Assembly: GCA_964291375.2 (NCBI GenBank)
Contig: OZ219809.1
Location: 1,178,001-1,242,000 of the forward strand
DNA: 64,000 bases
DNA from: 3107 sp001483205
GTDB taxonomy: Bacteria > Pseudomonadota > Alphaproteobacteria > Rhodobacterales > Rhodobacteraceae
Direction: 5' to 3'
The translations under genes and the position numbers were made by a program. The notes under the pieces were generated by a model. That model saw only the letters and a program-made list of their open reading frames with translations, was not told the origin of the DNA and ran no database searches. This document shows, piece by piece, positions 8,827-17,240 of the stretch; position 1 is the first letter of the stretch, and each line of letters starts with the position of its first letter.

Positions 8827-9285
8827 ATGGCGATTGACAACACAGACCGGCGAATCCTTGCGCAGCTCCAGAATGCGGGGCGGATTTCCAATGCCGAGCT
8901 GGCAGAGCGGGTGAACCTGTCTGCCTCGGCCTGTCATCGCCGGGTGCAGCGGTTAGAGGCAGAGGGGTATATCGACGGCTATGTGGCGCTTTTGGATGCG
9001 CGCAGGATGGGCCGGGGGGCGACGGTGTTTGTCGAGATCACGCTTCAGGGCCAGACCGATGAGGTTCTGGAGGCGTTCGAGCGCGAGGTCGCCCGGATAC
9101 CGGATGTGCTGGAATGCCACCTGATGGCGGGGAAGTCCGACTATCTGCTGAAGGTGGTGGCCCGCGATACCGAGGATTTTGCCCGTATCCATCGCCGCCG
9201 TCTTGCCTGCCTGCCGGGGGTGACGCAGATGCATTCGAGCTTTGCGCTGCGCACCGTGCGCAGGACAACCGCGTTGCCGGTGTGA
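8827..9285 (+). CDS. Lrp/AsnC family transcriptional regulator (AldR-like)
   Basis: A 152-residue Lrp-type regulator. The N-terminal winged HTH is DNTDRRILAQLQNAGRISNAELAERVNLSASACHRRVQRLE (residues about 4-44), and the C-terminal RAM ligand-binding domain runs from about residue 60 (GATVFVEITLQG, VLECHLMAGKSDYLLKVVARD). The start is MAIDNTDRRI at 8827. Divergence from ald suggests it responds to alanine and controls ald, as AldR does in other bacteria; that is inference from position. Confidence 0.9.
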   Translation: MAIDNTDRRILAQLQNAGRISNAELAERVNLSASACHRRVQRLEAEGYIDGYVALLDARRMGRGATVFVEITLQGQTDEVLEAFEREVARIPDVLECHLMAGKSDYLLKVVARDTEDFARIHRRRLACLPGVTQMHSSFALRTVRRTTALPV

Positions 9286-9318
9286 GGGGGGCGGCGCGAA
9301 GTCATCTGATCATCCTGT

Positions 9319-9398
9319 AAAGACCTCTGCATAAGGCTGTATAGCATCCCAAATGTCCCGCCCTGCGCTTGCGCCGGGGCAATTATGCAGAGGTCTTT
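9319..9398. repeat. Short MITE-like element (about 80 bp) with inverted termini
   Basis: The left end AAAGACCTCTGCATAA (9319-9334) and right end TTATGCAGAGGTCTTT (9383-9398) are exact inverted copies. The interior holds GCTGTATAGCATCCCAAATG and a GCGCTTGCGC hairpin. It lies 33 bp after the lrp stop. A sibling is at 14133-14213. Confidence 0.88.
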
Positions 9399-9400
9399 GC

Positions 9401-9537
9401 TATAGCCAAACGACTGAATTTTGGCGGGGCGCCCCCGCTCCTACCCGGTCGTAAGACCGGTCCGCGCCCCCCACAGACCTGGGGCCGCATAACCGCCCCC
9501 CACAGACCTGGGGCCGGACCCTGCATCCCCCCCCGGA
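9401..9537 (+). repeat. Family D repeat (divergent copy) with an internal duplication
   Basis: It opens with TATAGCCAAACGACTGAATT, as at 29749, 55974 and 56882, then becomes GC-rich. A block beginning CCCCCCACAGACCTGGGGCC occurs twice, about 34 bp apart, between 9469 and 9514. It ends against the stop of the glyoxylate reductase gene. Confidence 0.7.
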
Positions 9538-10527
9538 TCAGACTCTGTTCGGCGGCTCCTTCCCGTCAAAGAAAGCAAACAGATTGTCCGCCGCCATCAT
9601 CCCCATCGCCATGCGCACCTCCAGCGCCGAGGTGCCAAGATGCGGCAACAGGGTGACGTTTTCCATCCCGATCAGGGCGGCGGGCACTTCCGGCTCGCGC
9701 TCATAGACATCCAGCCCCGCCCCCGCGATCCGGCCCGATTGCAGGGCCTCAATCAGCGCCGCCTCATCCACCACATCCCCACGGGCGATATTGACCAGAT
9801 GACCGGCGGGCTTCATCGCCGCCAGAAAACCGGCCCCGATCAGATGGCGGGTCGCCGGGCCGCCCGGCACCGCAATGACGACAATATCGGCGGCGGCGGC
9901 GACGGCCTCGGGGCTGCCCAGTTGCTCGGCGGGCATTCCCGGCTCTGCCACCCTTGAGCGGTTGCAGAACACCACCCGCATGTCAAAACCGTAATGGCAG
10001 CGCCGGGCAATCGCCTTGCCGATCCTGCCCATGCCGATAATGCCGACGGTCTTGCCGGTCATGTGCAGGCCCAGCATCTGGGTCGGGTGCCAGCCGCGCC
10101 ATTCCCCCCGGCGCAACATGCGCTCGCCCTCGCCCGCCCGCCGCGCGGTCATCAGCATCAGCATAAGCGCAATGTCAGCGGTTGCATCGGTGACGGCCCC
10201 CGGCGTGTTGGTCACCACGATGCCCGCCGCCGCCGCCGCCGCCGTGTCGATGTGATTATAGCCGACGCCGAAATTGGCCAGCAGCCGACAGCGCCCCCCG
10301 CGCCCGGCATTCGCCGCGGTAAAGGCGGCAAAGGCCCCGGCGTCAAACGGGTCGCCAAGGGTGGGCAGAATGCCGTCATATTCGAGCAGCGCCGCCACCA
10401 CTTCCCGGCCCGTCATCGGTTGGGTGTTGTCGCGCAAAGTCATCTCGAACCGCGCCCCGATCCGGTCCAGCACCGCATCCGGCAAACGCCGGGTTACCAG
10501 GATTTTCTCTGTGGTTTTCTCGGTCAA
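9538..10527 (-). CDS. D-glycerate dehydrogenase / 2-hydroxyacid dehydrogenase
   Basis: A D-isomer-specific 2-hydroxyacid dehydrogenase of 329 residues, likely a glyoxylate/hydroxypyruvate reductase (GyaR type). The NAD-binding motif GKTVGIIGMGRIGKAIARR, the catalytic Arg in VNIARGDVVDE, the Glu in GLDVYEREPEVP and the His in LLPHLGTSA are all present. I choose a TTG start at 10527 (reading MTEKTTEKILVTRR), which overlaps the corrected csaA stop as TTGA; an ATG at 10551 is in frame but would lie inside csaA. It is third in the run proC-csaA-gyaR. The exact 2-keto acid substrate is uncertain. Confidence 0.9.
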   Translation of the reverse strand: MTEKTTEKILVTRRLPDAVLDRIGARFEMTLRDNTQPMTGREVVAALLEYDGILPTLGDPFDAGAFAAFTAANAGRGGRCRLLANFGVGYNHIDTAAAAAAGIVVTNTPGAVTDATADIALMLMLMTARRAGEGERMLRRGEWRGWHPTQMLGLHMTGKTVGIIGMGRIGKAIARRCHYGFDMRVVFCNRSRVAEPGMPAEQLGSPEAVAAAADIVVIAVPGGPATRHLIGAGFLAAMKPAGHLVNIARGDVVDEAALIEALQSGRIAGAGLDVYEREPEVPAALIGMENVTLLPHLGTSALEVRMAMGMMAADNLFAFFDGKEPPNRV

Positions 10528-10870
10528 TACAGTCGCCCCCCAGTGGCGCATCCCTGTCGGGCGTGATCAGCACGACATTTCCGTTTTCATCCGGCACCCC
10601 CAGAACCAGCACTTCCGACATGAACCTGCCGATCTGACGCGGCGGAAGGTTGACCACCGCCACAACCAGACGGCCCGGCAATGTCTCTGCTGTATAATGG
10701 GTGGTGATTTGCGCGGAACTCTTTCTTACGCCCATTTCCGGCCCGAAATCGACCCAGAGTTTGATTGCCGGGGTGCGGGCCTGTGGGAAAGGTTCGGCAC
10801 GGACGATCCGGCCAAGGCGCATATCGACGCGCTGAAACTCCGCGAAGGACACATCCTGCGTTTCCGTCAT
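10524..10870 (-). CDS. CsaA-like tRNA-binding domain protein, C-terminal frameshift
   Basis: A small EMAP/OB-fold tRNA-binding protein: MTETQDVSFAEFQRVDMRLG, then KLWVDFGPEMGVRKSSAQIT and VNLPPRQIGRFMSEVLVLGV. CsaA-family proteins are about 110 residues and usually end PLGGRLY or similar. Here the frame runs past that point because the G run (plus-strand C run 10536-10541) has six bases; seven would give PLGGRLY followed by TGA at 10524-10526. As sequenced the frame continues to 10376 inside gyaR. It overlaps proC by 4 bp (ATGA). Confidence 0.85.
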
Positions 10871-11691
10871 TGCCTCAGCTCCCCGGAACGGTCTGCCGCG
10901 GCCCGGACCGCCCGGCGCATCAGCGGCGCAAGCCCGTCCTGCGCATCGGTCAGTATCCCCAGCGCCGCCTCGGTGGTGCCGCCGGGGCTGGTGACATCCG
11001 CCCGCAAGCGCGCCGGGGGCGTTGCCGATGCCTCTGCCAACCGGCCCGCGCCCGCAACGGTGGCGGTGGCCAGCCGCAGGGCGAGGCTCTCCGGCAGGCC
11101 CTGTGCCTGTCCCGCAGCGGCAAGGGTCTCGATCAGATAGAACACATAGGCCGGTCCGGACCCGGAAACCGCCGTCACCGCATCCATCTGGCTTTCATCG
11201 GCCAGCCTGACGGTCTGACCGACGGCGGACAGCAAGGCCTCTGCCAGGGACAGATGCGCCGGGGTCGCGCAATCATTGCCGATCAGCGCCGTGATGCCGT
11301 GCCCGATGGCGGCGGGCGTGTTGGGCATGGCCCGGACAACCGGCGTCCCTGCGCCCAGGGTTTGTTGGTAATAGCCGATGGTCGCCCCCGCCGCGACCGA
11401 CAGGAACAGCGTATCGCCGCCCCCCAGCGGGGCCAGGTGCGGCAGCGCCTCGGGCAGAGCCTGCGGCTTCACGGCAATCAGGACAACGGCGGGCGCGACG
11501 GGCAGTGCCGCATTCAGCCTGACCCCCTGCGCCGCCAGCCGCTGTTGCAGCGCCTCGGGCAGGCCGGGATCCTGCACCTGAACCGCCGCCGCTGGCAGGC
11601 CGCGCGACAGCCAGCCCTCCAGCATCGCCGACCCCATCCTGCCGCATCCCAGCAACACCAGACCCCGGCGTTCGATTTCCTCAAATGCCAC
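10867..11691 (-). CDS. proC: Pyrroline-5-carboxylate reductase
   Basis: The last step of proline synthesis, NAD(P)H reduction of pyrroline-5-carboxylate. The 274-residue protein has an N-terminal dinucleotide fold GLVLLGCGRMGSAMLEGWL, AVKPQALPEAL, VVRAMPNTPAAIGHG, and the C-terminal signature MDAVTAVSGSGPAYVFYLIE with DVTSPGGTTEAAL. It is first in the leftward run proC-csaA-gyaR and lies 54 bp from the YbjN-domain gene on the same strand. Confidence 0.95.
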   Translation of the reverse strand: MAFEEIERRGLVLLGCGRMGSAMLEGWLSRGLPAAAVQVQDPGLPEALQQRLAAQGVRLNAALPVAPAVVLIAVKPQALPEALPHLAPLGGGDTLFLSVAAGATIGYYQQTLGAGTPVVRAMPNTPAAIGHGITALIGNDCATPAHLSLAEALLSAVGQTVRLADESQMDAVTAVSGSGPAYVFYLIETLAAAGQAQGLPESLALRLATATVAGAGRLAEASATPPARLRADVTSPGGTTEAALGILTDAQDGLAPLMRRAVRAAADRSGELRQ

Positions 11692-11745
11692 AGGATTTCC
11701 CCCTTGGCTCCCTTCGGCCCATAGCGACCCCGGCCCGCAATGCCC

Positions 11746-12249
11746 CTAGGCGCGCCCGTAAGCCTCTGCAATCGCCATCTTCATCGCTTCTGTCGCGCTG
11801 CTCTTGCCCCAGCCGACAAGCTGAAACGCCGGGTAAAACCGTTCCGAGGCCATCACCGCCGCATTGATCAGCGCCGTGATCTGCTCGGCCCCGGCCATCT
11901 GCCCGCCCGCCAGCACCAGACCGTAGCGATAGGTCATCAGGCCATGCTCGGGCCAATAGGTGAACCCGCCCGCCCAGCACAGATCATTGGCGCGGTTCAG
12001 GGTGTCGTAAAGCTCCGGCAGGCGGTCCTCGGGCGGCCTCATCTCGAAAGTGCAGATCAGGCGCAGGGTTTCATCCCCCGCTGACCACGCCAGCGTGACC
12101 GAATAGGCACACCATCGCCCCTCTACCGCCATCGCAATCTGATCGTCGGCAACCCGGTCGAACTCCCATTCGTGATGCTCGGCAAGGGTTTCGGCAAGGT
12201 CGATCGGGTGCAGATCGTCGGTCTGGATAAACTGCTCTGTAAATGACAT
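11746..12249 (-). CDS. YbjN domain-containing protein
   Basis: A 167-residue protein whose body (EFDRVADDQIAMAVEGRWCAYSVTLAWSAGDETLRLICTFEMR, then ELYDTLNRANDLCWAGGFTY) fits the YbjN fold, related to type III secretion chaperone-like folds. YbjN in E. coli is linked to stress and motility phenotypes, but the biochemical role is unknown. In Rhodobacterales this gene commonly sits upstream of proC, as here. It has no signal peptide. Confidence 0.85.
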   Translation of the reverse strand: MSFTEQFIQTDDLHPIDLAETLAEHHEWEFDRVADDQIAMAVEGRWCAYSVTLAWSAGDETLRLICTFEMRPPEDRLPELYDTLNRANDLCWAGGFTYWPEHGLMTYRYGLVLAGGQMAGAEQITALINAAVMASERFYPAFQLVGWGKSSATEAMKMAIAEAYGRA

Positions 12250-12413
12250 GCCCGGCCTCTTTCGCTATAGCTTCAGTCAGGAACCATCCCCCAAGAACTG
12301 GGTGCCCATACTACCGAAGCAGGTTCAACCCGCTTTCTATACCATATATGGTGTGGGGAAACGGATGCGCTGTAAAGGGTTTTTTTGATTTATCCCCAAC
12401 GAAAAGACATCTG
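12250..12413. other. Intergenic stretch upstream of ybjN with a short palindrome
   Basis: Lower in GC than the surroundings and without a credible gene. ACCATATATGGT at 12341-12352 is a perfect 12-bp palindrome. The stretch would include the ybjN promoter. Confidence 0.4.
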
Positions 12414-12626
12414 AAGACCTCTGCATATAGTTTGACGCCGTAAAATTGATCACAGGGTCCAGCCATGATCCGGTCAGGGCGCAATGTCAGAGATTTCGCC
12501 GGGACAGGTGCGCGACCCGTCCGAAAGGCCGCATCCGACCCGCACGGGGCGCGAACGCGCCGCCCCGTGGGGGGGCGGGATCAGGACCGGGGTGTAAGGC
12601 CGAAATGCAGGCGTCTGGCTATATCT
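12414..12626. repeat. Composite repeat: A end, E block, reversed D element
   Basis: AAGACCTCTGCATA (12414-12427) is followed by GCCGTAAAATTGATCACAGG (from 12438) and then a reversed family D element ending in GGCGTCTGGCTATA near 12622. The A-then-E order is repeated at 58441-58510. The D end reaches the last bases of the ferredoxin gene. Confidence 0.75.
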
Positions 12627-12942
12627 GCCTTTCCGGCATCTGCACGATCAGGCCATCCAGCGCATCGCTCACCGTCAGTTGACAGGTCAGGCGGGAGCGC
12701 TCTGCATCCGGCTCATAGGCGAAATCGAGCATGTCCTCTTCCATCGGCTCTTTGGCCGGCAGCCTGCCCACCCAGTCAGGATGCACATAGACATGGCAGG
12801 TGGAACAGGCGCAGGCCCCGCCGCAATCCGCCTCAATGCCGGGAATGTTGTTGTCGCGCGCGCCTTCCATGACGGTCAGGCCGGTGGCAACCTCAACCAC
12901 ATGCTCGGTTCCGCCATGCTCAATATAGGTGATTTTCGCCAT
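12619..12942 (-). CDS. [2Fe-2S] ferredoxin, adrenodoxin type
   Basis: A 107-residue electron carrier. Cluster ligands are C40, C46, C49 and C87 (CGGACACSTC, then LTCQLT), the Cys-x5-Cys-x2-Cys-x37-Cys spacing of adrenodoxin/FdVI-type ferredoxins. The start MAKITYIEHGGTEH at 12942 is the canonical N terminus; the frame extends upstream without support. Its partner reductase is not in the window. The C terminus IVQMPERQI falls at the edge of a repeat, so the last residues may have been reshaped by it. Confidence 0.92.
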   Translation of the reverse strand: MAKITYIEHGGTEHVVEVATGLTVMEGARDNNIPGIEADCGGACACSTCHVYVHPDWVGRLPAKEPMEEDMLDFAYEPDAERSRLTCQLTVSDALDGLIVQMPERQI

Positions 12943-13126
12943 CAGCCCTGGTCCCCGTTCGGAAGAGTCCGCCTTGTCCGGCGGCATATCCGCCATATGT
13001 GCCGGAGATCAGCCGGTGTCAACCATGCGCAATCGGCACCGGGGGATGACGGCTTTTCATCGCCTTCCGGTGCGGGCATAAGGGCGGGGGCGGAACGGAC
13101 GTGGGGCGAAACCGGCGCAGTGTGGC

Positions 13127-14127
13127 ATGGCGGCAATGGCGAAAGATGGGGCAGAAAATCTGGCAAAGCGGGTTCTGGCGGGCGAACGCCGGGCACTGGC
13201 GCGCGCCATCACGCTGATCGAAAGCGGGCGCGATGATCACCGGGCCGGGGCGCTGGCCCTGCTGAAGGCGGTGAACCGGGCCGACCGTCAGGCCCTGCGG
13301 ATCGGGTTGTCGGGCGCGCCCGGCGTCGGCAAATCCACCTTTATCGACGCCTTTGGCATGATGCTGGCCGGGCTGGGGCTGAAGGTCGCGGTGCTGGCGG
13401 TTGATCCCAGCTCGGCGCGCTCCGGCGGCTCGATCCTCGGCGATAAGACGCGGATGGACCGCCTGTCGCGCCAGCCGCTGCGTTCATCCGCCCTTCCCCC
13501 AGCCAGAGCCATCTGGGTGGGGTGGCGCGCCGCACGCGCGAGGCCGTCGCGCTGTGCGAAGCAGCGGGCCATGATGTGGTGCTGATCGAGACCGTCGGCG
13601 TGGGCCAGTCCGAAACCATGGCGGCAGAGCTGTGCGACATCTTTGTTCTGCTGATCGCCCCGGCTGGCGGCGATGAATTGCAGGGCGTCAAGCGCGGGAT
13701 CATGGAAATCGCCGACCTGATTCTGGTCAACAAGGCCGATGGTGATCTGAAAGCCGCCGCTGCCCGGACATGCGCCGATTATGCGGGGGCGCTGCGTCTG
13801 ATGCGCAAGCGGGCTGAGGATGCGGACGGCTTTCCCAAGGCGCTGGCAATTTCGGCGCTGGAGGAATCGGGGCTGCAAACGGCCTGGGCGGAAATGAGCG
13901 CGCTTGCCGAATGGCGGCGGCGGTCCGGGCATTGGGCGGCACGGCGGGCGCGGCAGGCGCGATACTGGTTCGGGGAAGAGGTGCGCCACGGCCTGCTTTT
14001 GCGGCTGTCCCGCGATGCGGCGCTTGACGGGATGATGCAATCCCTGGGCGATGCGGTTCTTGAGGGGCGCGAGAGCCCCTCGGTTGCGGCGGCGCACCTG
14101 CTGGAGCGGTTTGACGGGAGCGGATAG
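13127..14127 (+). CDS. meaB: MeaB-type GTPase (methylmalonyl-CoA mutase chaperone), frameshifted
   Basis: A G3E P-loop GTPase that protects and loads cobalamin-dependent methylmalonyl-CoA mutase. The P-loop is LRIGLSGAPGVGKSTFIDAFG, then VLAVDPSSARSGGSILGDKTRM. After a break it resumes at VARRTREAVALCEAAGHDVVLIETVGVGQSE, with NKADGD as the guanine-specificity motif. The frames join if one base is added near 13479, which restores AFIRPSPSQSHLGGVARRT, a family hallmark. It is about 333 residues, the normal length. The mutase genes are not in the window. The start is uncertain between 13127 and 13136. Confidence 0.9.
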
Positions 14128-14132
14128 GGGAG

Positions 14133-14213
14133 AAAGACCTCTGCATAAAGGTGTATCGCTCCCCCAATGCCCCGCCCGGCGGAACGCCGGGCAGCGCCAT
14201 TATGCAGAGGTTT
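14133..14213. repeat. Short MITE-like element (about 80 bp) with inverted termini
   Basis: The left end AAAGACCTCTGCATAA (14133-14148) mirrors the right end TTATGCAGAGGTTT (14200-14213), and a CGCCCGGCGGAACGCCGGGC hairpin lies inside. It sits 6 bp after the meaB stop. Confidence 0.85.
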
Positions 14214-14517
14214 CGGGAAAGAGGTAAAGCCGCATCCGGCAAGCGGGGGGGCGCGCCACCCCACCCCATTGAGGGGTGACGCGGCGCGGCCCGGTCTTGC
14301 GACCGGGCGGGAACAGGGCCGGGGTTTGGACTCAAAATCCGGGCGTGAGGCTATAGGGCGGATGAACCGCTTGACGGCGGCGGTGAATGGACATACATCA
14401 CCGCTCCGGGGTGTTTGCGGGCCTGCCCGTGCCACTGGCGCAACGCAAACCGACCACCCCCGCCCCCGTGCGCGCGCCCCGCGTATGACACCGTTTAAGA
14501 GACGAAGGAACACCCCC
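14214..14517. repeat. Reversed D-like element ending in the family C border, then rpmB leader
   Basis: CGGGAAAGAGG (from 14214) opens a GC-rich D-type body containing CCCATTGAGGGGTGA. It closes with TTGGACTCAAAATCCGGGCG (14325-14344), the same border as at 7138 and, reversed, at 4848. The remaining bases to 14517 hold no recognisable gene and should contain the rpmB promoter. Confidence 0.65.
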
Positions 14518-14808
14518 ATGTCGCGCCGCTGCGAACTGACCGGAAAAGGCCCGATGGCGGGCAACAATGTCAGCCACGCCAACAACAGGACCAAGCGGCG
14601 CTTTCTGCCGAACCTGAATGATGTGACCCTGCAATCCGAGACCCTGGGCCGCGGGTTCCGGCTGCGGATTTCCGCCGCCGCCCTGCGCAGTGTCGATCAT
14701 CGCGGCGGGCTGGATGGGTTTCTCGCCAAGGCCGGTGATGATACCTTGTCGGATAATGCCTTGAGGATAAAAAAAGAAATCCTGAAGGCGCAGGCGTCAG
14801 CGCAATAG
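14518..14808 (+). CDS. rpmB: 50S ribosomal protein L28
   Basis: A 96-residue L28. The N terminus MSRRCELTGKGPMAGNNVSH followed by ANNRTKRRFLPNLNDV is diagnostic. The start at 14518 has GAAGGAA 8-14 bases upstream. Alphaproteobacterial L28 proteins are longer than E. coli L28 (78 residues) because of the C-terminal stretch seen here. It stands alone between repeats. Confidence 0.97.
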   Translation: MSRRCELTGKGPMAGNNVSHANNRTKRRFLPNLNDVTLQSETLGRGFRLRISAAALRSVDHRGGLDGFLAKAGDDTLSDNALRIKKEILKAQASAQ

Positions 14809-14915
14809 GCGAGGCTGTCCCGGCAAAGGGGGGATGCGCGCTGCCCCATTGAGGGACGAACGGGCGGAACCATATGATGGCGCAGCTTGGGTCGTTTCTG
14901 CTTGGGGGGCTGCTC

Positions 14916-14962
14916 CCAAGACCTCTGAATATTGACCAAGCCGGGCAACCGCCTGCCCGTCC
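14916..14962. repeat. Half A element
   Basis: CCAAGACCTCTGAATATTGA followed by CCAAGCCGGGCAACCGCCTGCC is a diverged left arm of the A/B family. It ends 13 bp before the DUF6476 stop. Confidence 0.6.
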
Positions 14963-14974
14963 CACCGCGGTTCA

Positions 14975-15319
14975 TCACTCGCCGCCGGTGGTGATCTGAA
15001 GCCGCTGACGCAGCGCCCCGCTCTGCCGGTCAAAGATCAGGATTTCGTCCGCCCCGGTCACCACCCCATACCATCCGGGCGCGACGGTAAAGGCGGTGGC
15101 CTCGGTTCCCTCCGGCAGGGTGATCGTATCGGGAAGCCCCCGCAGGCCCGACATCCCCGCCCCCCCCGGCGATTGCAGGCGGATGACAAGCAGCACCACC
15201 ACCGTTACAACCCCCAGAATCATCACCGCCGTCAACACGCCCACCAGACGGCGCAGAAACAGGATCGTTCCGGGCAGGGAGGCCCGCATGTCGGGATCGG
15301 GATCAGAATCGTCTTGCAT
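14975..15319 (-). CDS. DUF6476 family membrane protein
   Basis: A 114-residue protein starting MQDDSDPDPDMRASLPG at 15319. A single strongly hydrophobic segment (residues about 24-47, LVGVLTAVMILGVVTVVVLLVI) suggests one membrane anchor with the C-terminal part, including ITLPEGTEATAFTVAPGW, outside the cytoplasm. The family is restricted to Rhodobacterales and of unknown function. It is divergent from the pseudouridine synthase, a neighbour commonly seen with it. Confidence 0.8.
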   Translation of the reverse strand: MQDDSDPDPDMRASLPGTILFLRRLVGVLTAVMILGVVTVVVLLVIRLQSPGGAGMSGLRGLPDTITLPEGTEATAFTVAPGWYGVVTGADEILIFDRQSGALRQRLQITTGGE

Positions 15320-16379
15320 CGGGCAGCCCTTGTCGGTTCTGCGGGTCACGATCAGCGCGAACCCGCCCAACCGCCTTGATAAGGCGCTCGCCCGCGATAC
15401 GCCAGAGCAGGCATCGCTCAGCCGTTCGCGTCTGGCCCGGCTGATCCGGGCGGGAAGCGTGTCGCGCGACGGGCAGGCCATGACCGACCCCGGCGCACGG
15501 GTCGCCACCGGTGACATTCTGACCATCGACATACCGCAGGTCAGCGACATCCCGGTGGCCCCCGAAGCAATCCCGCTGGCGGTCCGGTATGAGGATGACC
15601 ACCTGATCGTGATCGACAAGCCTGCGGGCATGGTCGTGCATCCGGCCCCCGGCGCGCCCTCGGGCACGCTGGTCAATGCGCTGCTGGCCCATTGCGGTGA
15701 CCGCCTGTCGGGCATCAACGGGCAGAGGCGGCCCGGTATCGTGCATCGGATTGACAAGGACACATCGGGCCTGCTGGTCGTCGCCAAATCGGACTGCGCC
15801 CATCACGGCCTGGCCCGGCAGTTCGCGGCGCATACGGTCAGCCGCCATTACCGCGCGGTGGTGTATGGCGCGCCGGACGGGGCCGATCCGCGCCTGTGCG
15901 GGACGCCCGGCCTGAGCTTTGAGGCCGGGGGGGTGATGTGTATCGCCACCGGGATCGCCCGCCACCGGCATGACCGGCAACGGCAGGCGGTGGTGCTTTC
16001 CGGCGGGCGGCGGGCGGTGACGCGGGCGCGGGTGGTGGAGCGGTTCGGGGCAGAGCCGGGCGCGGCGGCGGTGCTCGATTGCTGGCTGGAAACCGGGCGG
16101 ACGCACCAGATTCGGGTGCATATGGCCCATGCCGGGCATGGTCTGATCGGTGATCCGCTCTATGGCGGCAGGCGGAGCCTTGCCCGGCGCGCGATCAGTG
16201 CGGCGGGGGCCGAGGCCGCGCGCGCCTTTCCCCGGCAGGCGCTGCACGCCGCCACTCTGGGGTTCGTTCACCCGACAAGCGGCGAGACGATGCGGTTTGC
16301 CGCGCCCCTGCCTGCGGATATGTCGGCGCTTATCGAGGCGCTGCGGGGGGGCTTTGGGCCGGATCGGGCGGGTCGATAG
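15288..16379 (+). CDS. RluA-family 23S rRNA pseudouridine synthase (RluD-like)
   Basis: An N-terminal S4 RNA-binding domain (RLDKALARDTPEQASLSRSRLARLIRAGSV) precedes the synthase domain. The catalytic Asp is in HRIDKDTSGLLVVAK, with DKPAGMVVHPAPG before it and TGRTHQIRVHMAHAGHGLIGDPLYG after. RluD-like enzymes make pseudouridines in helix 69 of 23S rRNA; RluC is the alternative. The start is uncertain: ATG 15288 has AGGGAGG at good spacing but overlaps the divergent DUF6476 start, while TTG 15330 would avoid the overlap. The conserved part begins near 15340. Confidence 0.88.
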   Translation: MSGSGSESSCIGQPLSVLRVTISANPPNRLDKALARDTPEQASLSRSRLARLIRAGSVSRDGQAMTDPGARVATGDILTIDIPQVSDIPVAPEAIPLAVRYEDDHLIVIDKPAGMVVHPAPGAPSGTLVNALLAHCGDRLSGINGQRRPGIVHRIDKDTSGLLVVAKSDCAHHGLARQFAAHTVSRHYRAVVYGAPDGADPRLCGTPGLSFEAGGVMCIATGIARHRHDRQRQAVVLSGGRRAVTRARVVERFGAEPGAAAVLDCWLETGRTHQIRVHMAHAGHGLIGDPLYGGRRSLARRAISAAGAEAARAFPRQALHAATLGFVHPTSGETMRFAAPLPADMSALIEALRGGFGPDRAGR

Positions 16380-16484
16380 TGTCTTGATCCATAGCCCGGA
16401 TTTGACAGGTCGCTACATTGCCTCTATTTCTTGCGTGTTCCAAGCGCCTGACGCAGGCACCACCCCATATCGGAGGGCCCGAAT

Positions 16485-17165
16485 TTGCTGCACGACTTAC
16501 TGGAATATTGGAAAACAACGGCTGTGGCTGGCGACACGTTTCACCCGGACGACCGGGATGCAATACGCCCATACCAACATAACCTGCCTGAAGGGCGCAT
16601 TCCTGAACCTTGGTTCGGCATTCCATCAAAAGCGAAGGTGTTTTATCTCACTCCGCACCCCGGACACAAAGATGGTCAAAGCACCAAAGAGCCATGGAGA
16701 CGTTTCTGCCGCGATATGATGCTGGAGCGCGTTTCTTATGATCGCTATCTGAAAGAGGCTCCGGACGAAGCAAAAGATTGGCTTCGCAAAAATCATGGTA
16801 GATTTGCTGACAAGGACATTTTTCCCAAAACCTTTCCCGGCATTTGTAATTTGCGCCTCATTGCTTACCCGTCAACAGGGATGCCTTACTTGGGTAAGAC
16901 CGGGGGAAAACCGAATGTTTTGCCCTCTTCTGAATTGATGATGAAATGCGTTCACGAGAAACTTGTCCCGCTGGCACGTGCAAACAAAATTCTCTTACTG
17001 GTTATGCAGTCATTGAAATCTTGGGGATTTGAAGTTGGAAATAAAACCGAAAACTATTGGGATGGAGGATTTTTTGCTCCCCCGCCTGTGCGAAAGAGGT
17101 CTCTTTCACCGAAGTCAAAGAGGAGTGATATTGATAAGCAAATTTCATCTATGCTAGGCATCTGA
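16485..17165 (+). CDS. Hypothetical protein, possibly uracil-DNA-glycosylase-fold
   Basis: A 226-residue protein starting at TTG 16485 with GGAGG 8 bases upstream. It is clearly poorer in GC than its neighbours, with AAA, GAT and TTT codons abundant, suggesting acquisition by transfer. RIPEPWFGIPSKAKVFYLTPHPGH, ICNLRLIAYPSTG and LARANKILLLVMQSLKSWG resemble the LPEPxxGNPxAxVxxLxxNPG...PYHS...VxxMRxxKxW pattern I associate with a uracil-DNA-glycosylase-like family of hypothetical proteins. That comparison is from memory and not decisive. There are no membrane segments. It stands alone between rluD and rpoH. Confidence 0.7.
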   Translation: MLHDLLEYWKTTAVAGDTFHPDDRDAIRPYQHNLPEGRIPEPWFGIPSKAKVFYLTPHPGHKDGQSTKEPWRRFCRDMMLERVSYDRYLKEAPDEAKDWLRKNHGRFADKDIFPKTFPGICNLRLIAYPSTGMPYLGKTGGKPNVLPSSELMMKCVHEKLVPLARANKILLLVMQSLKSWGFEVGNKTENYWDGGFFAPPPVRKRSLSPKSKRSDIDKQISSMLGI

Positions 17166-17183
17166 TTTATCATATAAAATATG

Positions 17184-17240
17184 ATGAAAGCGCTTACAAA
17201 ACCCTCTGCATACTGGCCGAACCCGGCGGGACGCTTTGGC
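17184..17240. repeat. Half A element joined to an AAGCGCTTACA operator-like sequence
   Basis: GAAAGCGCTTACA (17185-17197) runs into CCCTCTGCATACTGGCCGAA, a diverged A left end. AAGCGCTTACA is half of the palindrome found at 51072 and 58519. It lies between the hypothetical gene and rpoH. Confidence 0.55.

Noticed and set aside
14167..14517. N-terminal extension of rpmB or a separate gene in the upstream open frame.
   Set aside because: The frame passes through repeat DNA, while L28 homologues start at MSRRCELTGK with a good ribosome site at 14503-14510.
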